Positions 59,142 through 64,000 of a stretch of 64,000 nucleotides of DNA are shown piece by piece (positions within the stretch are counted from its first letter, which is position 1; every line of letters starts with the position of its first letter). Source of the DNA: Streptococcus gordonii. GTDB lineage: Bacteria; Bacillota; Bacilli; Lactobacillales; Streptococcaceae. The notes under the pieces are model-generated. The model did no database searches. It had not been told where the DNA came from and was given only the letters and a program-made list of their open reading frames with translations. The translations under genes and the position numbers were made by a program. The DNA lies in NCBI RefSeq assembly GCF_001553855.1, contig NZ_LQWV01000023.1:62001-126000 (forward strand), written 5' to 3'.

Positions 59142-60221
59142 ATGAAAAAATCTAAATTATTATCGTTTTTAGCTGCAGGGGTTGCGGTTACAACATTGGC
59201 AGCATGTTCAGGTGGTTCAACTAATTCATCAAATTCTTCGAGCGATACACCTCAATCAGAAGAAAAAGCTGACAAGAGCCAAGAATTAGTAATTTATTCT
59301 AACTCTGTTTCAAACGGACGTGGGGATTGGTTAACTGCTAAGGCTAAAGAAGCTGGTTTCAATATTAAAATGGTTGACATTCCAGGTGCTCAGTTGGCCG
59401 ATCGTGTTATTGCTGAAAAAAATAATGCAGTAGCTGATATGGTATTTGGTATTGGAGCTGTTGATTCAAATAAAATTAGAGATCAAAAATTATTGGTACA
59501 GTACAAACCTAAATGGTTAGATAAAATTGACCAATCTCTATCAGATAAAGATAACTACTACAATCCTGTAATTGTTCAGCCATTAGTTTTAATCGGTGCT
59601 CCTGACGTGACTGAAATGCCTAAAGATTGGACTGAGTTAGGTAGCAAGTATAAAGGTAAATATTCAATTTCTGGACTTTCAGGGGGAACAGGGCGTGCGA
59701 TCTTGGCAAGTATCCTTGTTCGCTATCTCGATGATAAAGGAGAATTAGGCGTTTCTGAAAAAGGTTGGCAAGCAGCTAAAGAATATTTGGAAAATGCGTA
59801 CACTCTTCAAAAGGGTGAAAGTTCAATTGTTAAAATGTTAGATAAGGATGACCCAATCCAGTACGGTATGATGTGGGGTTCTGGTGCATTAGTTGGACAA
59901 AAAGAACAAAATGTTGTATTTAAAGTAATGTCTCCTGAAATTGGTGTTCCGTTTGTAACTGAACAAACAATGATTTTGAATACTAGTAAGAAACAAGCTT
60001 TAGCTAAAGAATTTATTGATTGGTTTGGTCAAACAGAAATTCAAGTAGAGTACAGCAAAAACTTTGGTTCTATTCCTGCAAATACTGAGGCAGTGAAAGA
60101 GTTACCAGAAGCTACTAAGAAATTTGTTGATCAAGTGAAACCACAAAGTATTGATTGGGAAGCTGTTGGAAAACATTTGGATGAATGGGTTGAAAAAGCT
60201 GAACTAGAATATGTAAAATAG
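59142..60221 (+). CDS. ABC importer substrate-binding lipoprotein
   Basis: A 359-residue lipoprotein with lipobox LAAC and Cys22, a serine/asparagine linker and a type II binding-protein fold. The start of the mature domain, ELVIYSNSVSNGRGDWLTAKAKEA, is of the kind found in the ferric-ion/phosphonate/sugar-phosphate group (FbpA, AfuA, PhnS). The usual tyrosines for Fe binding are not obvious. Substrate unknown; a phosphorylated sugar or phosphonate is a reasonable guess from the neighbours. It is followed by an attenuator-like hairpin. Confidence 0.85.
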   Translation: MKKSKLLSFLAAGVAVTTLAACSGGSTNSSNSSSDTPQSEEKADKSQELVIYSNSVSNGRGDWLTAKAKEAGFNIKMVDIPGAQLADRVIAEKNNAVADMVFGIGAVDSNKIRDQKLLVQYKPKWLDKIDQSLSDKDNYYNPVIVQPLVLIGAPDVTEMPKDWTELGSKYKGKYSISGLSGGTGRAILASILVRYLDDKGELGVSEKGWQAAKEYLENAYTLQKGESSIVKMLDKDDPIQYGMMWGSGALVGQKEQNVVFKVMSPEIGVPFVTEQTMILNTSKKQALAKEFIDWFGQTEIQVEYSKNFGSIPANTEAVKELPEATKKFVDQVKPQSIDWEAVGKHLDEWVEKAELEYVK

Positions 60222-60247
60222 GACATAAGTGTAAATTTTAAAATTCC

Positions 60248-60300
60248 AAGTCTCTCTAAAGTTTCTAAACCTACATGAGAAATTAAGAGAGACTTTTCAT
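60248..60300 (+). terminator. Attenuator-like hairpin after the binding-protein gene
   Basis: AAGTCTCTCT/AGAGAGACTT with further pairing of TTTCT and AGAAA inside and a weak T-rich tail. It would lower expression of the ATPase and permease relative to the binding protein. Confidence 0.65.
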
Positions 60301-60324
60301 TTATAAGTAAAGGAAGTTAGTAAT

Positions 60325-61335
60325 ATGATTAAATTTGATAACATTCAAATTAAATACGGTGATTTTATCGCGATTGATAATCTAAATTTAGATATTAAGG
60401 AAGGAGAATTCTTTACCTTCCTTGGACCATCTGGATGCGGTAAATCAACAACTTTGAGAGCTTTGGTAGGTTTTTTAGACCCTTCATCTGGAAGCATTGA
60501 GGTTAATGGGAAAGATGTTACTCATATGGAGCCAGAAAAACGTGGAATCGGGATCGTATTCCAATCTTACGCACTATTTCCAACAATGACAGTTTTTGAT
60601 AATATTGCATTCGGTCTAAAGGTTAAAAAAGTTGCTCCAGATGTTATTAAAGCCAAGGTTTCTGCAGTGGCTGCTAAAATTAAGATTTCAGATCAACAAT
60701 TGCAACGTAACGTTTCAGAATTATCTGGAGGACAACAGCAGCGTGTAGCTTTAGCTCGTGCTCTTGTTCTGGAACCTAAAATCCTATGTTTGGATGAACC
60801 CTTGTCAAACCTAGATGCAAAATTACGTGTGGATTTGAGAAAAGAGTTGAAACGTCTTCAAAAAGAATTGGGAATTACGACTCTATATGTTACACATGAC
60901 CAAGAGGAAGCGTTAACGCTATCTGATAGGATTGCTGTTTTTAATAATGGTTTTATTGAACAAGTGGGAACACCAGTAGAAATTTATCATAATTCTCAAA
61001 CAGAATTTGTATGTGATTTCATTGGAGACATTAACGTACTTACAGATGAAACTGTTCACGGAATTCTTCTAAATAATGCTCATGTTCTTTTGGAAGATAA
61101 AAAAGGTTACATTCGTTTAGAAAAAGTTCGCTTCAAACGTGAAACGGATCAGGATTTTGTCTTAAAAGGTTCAATTATTGATGTGGAATTTTCAGGAGTT
61201 ACAATTCACTATACTGTTCAGGTATCTGAAAATCAAATTATTAATGTAACAAGTATCGATAGTCAGTCTGCTATTAGATCTGTCGGAGAAAGTGTGGAAT
61301 TGTTTATCACACCATCAGACGTTCTGCAATTTTAA
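60325..61335 (+). CDS. ABC importer ATPase
   Basis: A 336-residue ATPase of the Fe3+/polyamine/phosphonate importer class. Walker [10 protein letters not shown] is at 34-42, the Q-loop at [11 protein letters not shown], signature LSGGQQQR near 133-140, Walker [13 protein letters not shown] near 151 and the H-loop in [11 protein letters not shown]-terminal TOBE-like domain (about 240-336) follows. It is in the same run as the binding protein and permease. Confidence 0.93.
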   Translation: MIKFDNIQIKYGDFIAIDNLNLDIKEGEFFTFLGPSGCGKSTTLRALVGFLDPSSGSIEVNGKDVTHMEPEKRGIGIVFQSYALFPTMTVFDNIAFGLKVKKVAPDVIKAKVSAVAAKIKISDQQLQRNVSELSGGQQQRVALARALVLEPKILCLDEPLSNLDAKLRVDLRKELKRLQKELGITTLYVTHDQEEALTLSDRIAVFNNGFIEQVGTPVEIYHNSQTEFVCDFIGDINVLTDETVHGILLNNAHVLLEDKKGYIRLEKVRFKRETDQDFVLKGSIIDVEFSGVTIHYTVQVSENQIINVTSIDSQSAIRSVGESVELFITPSDVLQF

Positions 61336-61346
61336 GGAGGTGCAGT

Positions 61347-63038
61347 ATGCGTCATAAATTAAATTGGAAAGATTGGCTCATTCGTTTAGGGTTAATCTGG
61401 TTCTTGGTAACTTTCATTATCTATCCAAACTTTGATTTAGTAGTTAATGTATTTGTAAAAGGTGGAGAATTTTCACTTGATGTCGTACAACGAGCTCTTA
61501 AATCTCAACGTGCGATTCAGAGTATTATGAACAGTTTTAAGTTAGCATTCTCACTAATTATAACTGTTAATGTTGTTGGTGTACTTTGTGTATTGTTTAC
61601 GGAATATTTTGATATTAAAGGAGCTAAAATATTAAAACTAGGATACATGACGTCACTAATCTACGGTGGAGTAGTTTTGGCTACTGGTTATAAATTCGTT
61701 TATGGACCATATGGAATGATTACCAAATTTTTACAAGGTATTATTCCATCTTTAGATCCTAACTGGTTTATTGGTTATGGTGCAGTTCTATTTATTATGA
61801 CATTTTCTGGTACTGCTAATCACACTTTATTCCTAACTAATACAATTCGTAGTGTAGACTATCATACTATTGAAGCTGCACGTAATATGGGTGCAAAACC
61901 ATTTACAGTGTTTAGAAAAGTAGTATTGCCAACTCTTATTCCTACTTTATTCGCTCTGACAATTATGGTTTTTCTAAGTGGGTTATCAGCAGTAGCAGCA
62001 CCTATGATTGTTGGTGGGAAAGAATTCCAAACTATTAACCCAATGATCATAACATTTGCTGGAATGGGAAATTCTCGTGACTTAGCCGCCTTTCTAGCAA
62101 TTATTTTGGGTGTTGCCACTACGATTTTGCTTACTATTATGAACAAGATCGAAAAAGGCGGAAATTATATTTCTATTTCTAAAACGAAAGCACCTTTGAA
62201 AAAACAAAAAATCACATCTAAACCATGGAATATCATTGCACATATTGTTGCTTATGCTTTGTTCACTGTTTTCATGTTACCATTGATTTTCATTGTATTG
62301 TATTCATTTACTGACCCAGTTGCAATACAGACAGGAAACTTATCATTATCAAACTTTACTTTAGATAATTATAAGTTATTCTTTAGTAATAGTGCTGCGT
62401 TCTCTCCATTCTTAGTCAGCTTTATATACTCTATTATTGCTGCAACTACTGCAACAGTTCTTGCTGTTGTGTTTGCGCGAGTAGTTCGTAAACATAAAGC
62501 TCGATTTGATTTCTTGTTCGAATACGGAGCTCTTCTTCCTTGGCTATTACCAAGTACACTTCTAGCAGTTAGTTTATTATTCACTTTCAACCAACCTCAA
62601 CTTTTAGTCTTTAACCAGATTCTAGTTGGTAGTTTAGTAATTTTGCTAATCGCTTATATTGTTGTAAAAATTCCATTCTCTTATAGAATGGTACGTGCAA
62701 TCTTATTTAGTGTTGATGATGAGATGGAGGATGCTGCTAGAAGTATGGGGGCTTCACCATTTTACACAATGATGAAGGTTATTATTCCTTTCATCTTGCC
62801 GGTTGTTCTCTCTGTTATCGCACTCAACTTTAACTCTTTATTGACCGATTTCGATTTATCTGTATTCCTTTATCATCCATTGGCTCAACCATTAGGTATT
62901 ACGATTCGTTCTGCAGGTGATGAAACAGCAACATCTAACGCACAAGCTCTTGTATTCGTTTATACAATTATTCTAATGATTATTTCTGGAACTGTGTTAT
63001 ACTTCACACAGAGACCACGCGGTAAGAAAAGGAAATAG
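61347..63038 (+). CDS. Fused two-domain ABC permease
   Basis: A 563-residue permease containing two BPD/MetI-type halves in one chain, with about twelve helices. The EAA loops are [20 protein letters not shown] (about 176-195) and [20 protein letters not shown] (about 461-480). Fused permeases of this type are found in the FbpB/AfuB/PhnU group. With the lipoprotein and ATPase it makes a complete importer. Confidence 0.93.
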   Translation: MRHKLNWKDWLIRLGLIWFLVTFIIYPNFDLVVNVFVKGGEFSLDVVQRALKSQRAIQSIMNSFKLAFSLIITVNVVGVLCVLFTEYFDIKGAKILKLGYMTSLIYGGVVLATGYKFVYGPYGMITKFLQGIIPSLDPNWFIGYGAVLFIMTFSGTANHTLFLTNTIRSVDYHTIEAARNMGAKPFTVFRKVVLPTLIPTLFALTIMVFLSGLSAVAAPMIVGGKEFQTINPMIITFAGMGNSRDLAAFLAIILGVATTILLTIMNKIEKGGNYISISKTKAPLKKQKITSKPWNIIAHIVAYALFTVFMLPLIFIVLYSFTDPVAIQTGNLSLSNFTLDNYKLFFSNSAAFSPFLVSFIYSIIAATTATVLAVVFARVVRKHKARFDFLFEYGALLPWLLPSTLLAVSLLFTFNQPQLLVFNQILVGSLVILLIAYIVVKIPFSYRMVRAILFSVDDEMEDAARSMGASPFYTMMKVIIPFILPVVLSVIALNFNSLLTDFDLSVFLYHPLAQPLGITIRSAGDETATSNAQALVFVYTIILMIISGTVLYFTQRPRGKKRK

Positions 63039-63040
63039 TA

Positions 63041-63751
63041 ATGCAAACATCCAGTATAGGACTATCGAACATCGAAATTATAATTAGAGTCGTATTATCT
63101 TTGGTCATTGGAAGTATTTTTGGCTTAGAAAGAGGAAGTAAATCTCAACCAGCAGGTATTCGTACACATAGTATTGTTTGTATGGCTGCTTGTTTAATTA
63201 TGATGACTAATGAATTCGTATCTTATAAGTTTGGAACAGGAGATCCAACACGTTTAGGTGCTCAGGTTATATCTGGTGTTGGTTTTCTTGGAGCTGGAAC
63301 AATTCTAATCACAGATAAAAAGAAGGTTACGGGTCTGACAACTGCAGCAGGAATCTGGGCTTCAGCAGGAATAGGTTTAGCTATTGGAGTAGGTTTTTAT
63401 CAAGGTGCTCTGTTAGTAGCTATTTCTGTTTGGAGTGTGATTTCTATGTTTCAGCCTTTAAAAAAATATCTTCAAAGTCGTTCAAAAGTTATTGAATTAT
63501 ATATTGTAGTTAAATCTACTGAGGCATATAATCGAGTATTAGTTTATTGTGCAGAAAATGGAATTCGATTGACTGATTCAAGAACTGCTTTTGGAGATGT
63601 TAATTCTGAAAGAATTGAATATTTTGATGTTCCAGACAAAAGAATAGCATCATTTATGACTTTAGAACTTTCAGGTAAGTTTGAACATCTTAAACTAATG
63701 GAAGAAATAGCAGATATTGTTGGTGTTATTTATGTTGAAGAAGTTAGTTGA
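63041..63751 (+). CDS. MgtC/SapB-family membrane protein
   Basis: A 236-residue protein. The MgtC domain (about 10-140) has four or five helices and the motif FGLERGSKSQPAGIRTHSIV; the GVGFLGAGTI segment and TAAGIWASAGIG are diagnostic. A soluble C-terminal ACT-like domain follows. MgtC proteins are linked to growth at low Mg2+ and to control of phosphate or ATP balance in other bacteria. It begins two bases after the permease stop. Confidence 0.92.
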   Translation: MQTSSIGLSNIEIIIRVVLSLVIGSIFGLERGSKSQPAGIRTHSIVCMAACLIMMTNEFVSYKFGTGDPTRLGAQVISGVGFLGAGTILITDKKKVTGLTTAAGIWASAGIGLAIGVGFYQGALLVAISVWSVISMFQPLKKYLQSRSKVIELYIVVKSTEAYNRVLVYCAENGIRLTDSRTAFGDVNSERIEYFDVPDKRIASFMTLELSGKFEHLKLMEEIADIVGVIYVEEVS

Positions 63752-63759
63752 TATAGAAT

Positions 63760-63797
63760 AAACAAAGGGGCAGTTATTCTTGTCCCTTTGTTTTTTA
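63760..63797 (+). terminator. Terminator of the transporter operon
   Basis: AACAAAGGG/CCCTTTGTT stem with a long T-run, just after the MgtC-type gene. Confidence 0.92.
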
Positions 63798-63845
63798 GAT
63801 TAAAAATTACTCAAGATTATTTTCAATGTATAAAGGTGTACATAA

Positions 63846-64000
63846 ATGAAGGTGTATAATATTAATTTTGACTGTGGAAGAATAACGTATTTTGAATATA
63901 ATTCTTTAATGCAAGTGTACAGATTTCATTCTTTTTATGATATTTGTGAAATGGTATTTTCGTCTTCTTTACCAGCTGATGATATACTAACAAAGCTTAT
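63846..64000 (+). CDS. Start of an unidentified gene, cut by the window end
   Basis: An ATG preceded by AAAGGTG opens a frame of at least 51 codons that runs off the right edge. The product begins MKVYNINFDCGRITYFEYNS. It has many aromatic residues and Cys10, no signal peptide and no DNA-binding start. I do not recognise it. Confidence 0.5.
   Translation, partial: MKVYNINFDCGRITYFEYNSLMQVYRFHSFYDICEMVFSSSLPADDILTKL

Noticed and set aside
63846..64000. LacI-type repressor beginning at the right edge
   Set aside because: The visible N-terminus has no helix-turn-helix. The expected regulator may lie further downstream but cannot be seen.

Overview
The window is a chromosome segment of a low-G+C Gram-positive coccus, almost certainly an oral Streptococcus of the mitis/sanguinis group. 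The signs are the order ezrA-serB-glycerate kinase-eno, the RexAB recombination nuclease, a preQ1-II riboswitch ahead of queT, two LPXTG surface proteins (one with a YSIRK-type signal) and a surface protein resembling pneumococcal PfbA. Species cannot be fixed from sequence reading alone. Start sites were re-chosen from ribosome binding sites where the longest frame looked too long.

Layout. 1-8 kb: the end of ezrA, a candidate structured RNA, serB and glycerate kinase, two small minus-strand genes (one apparently leaderless), enolase with a CcpA-like site, a membrane protein, a hotdog thioesterase and a minus-strand 6-phosphogluconolactonase. 8-13.5 kb: a small lipoprotein, a MacA/MacB-type ABC exporter and a two-component system in one run. 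14-17.4 kb: a cell-wall-anchored Xaa-Pro dipeptidyl-peptidase. 17.7-25 kb: rexB-rexA and a small DUF4298-type gene. 25-33.8 kb: a complete histidine operon (hisC Z G D B H A F I, then hisE and hisK from a second promoter) behind a T-box leader with a plausible His codon. 34-41 kb: murA, acetyltransferase, CBS/DRTGG regulator, map, YihY protein, a hypothetical gene, and a MarR regulator with a perfect palindromic operator plus its B3/B4-domain partner. 41-48 kb: minus-strand acetyltransferase and GtrA, queT, ligA, diacylglycerol kinase and pullulanase. 48-51.7 kb: a lone sufB, an array of tandem hairpins with a 63-bp period, chorismate mutase, two crcB genes, rplS with its leader, and tRNA-Arg(CCU).

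51.7-64 kb: an A+T-rich accessory region immediately after tRNA-Arg. One block runs pfbA-like adhesin, PP2C-like phosphatase, orphan PhoU, galT and galE with overlapping or closely spaced genes. A second runs 2H-phosphoesterase-like protein, lipoprotein, ATPase, fused permease and MgtC. Both blocks start from a strong promoter with a CcpA site and the same 14-bp inverted repeat TGACACCG(A/C)TGT(T/C)A just downstream of the -10, so they look like one regulon. The second promoter is also preceded by four perfect 10-bp A8TT repeats, a phased A-tract. This coupling of a beta-helix surface protein, Leloir enzymes, a phosphatase, PhoU and a binding-protein importer is the most interesting system here. 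Its substrate is unknown; glycans or sugar phosphates are an inference.
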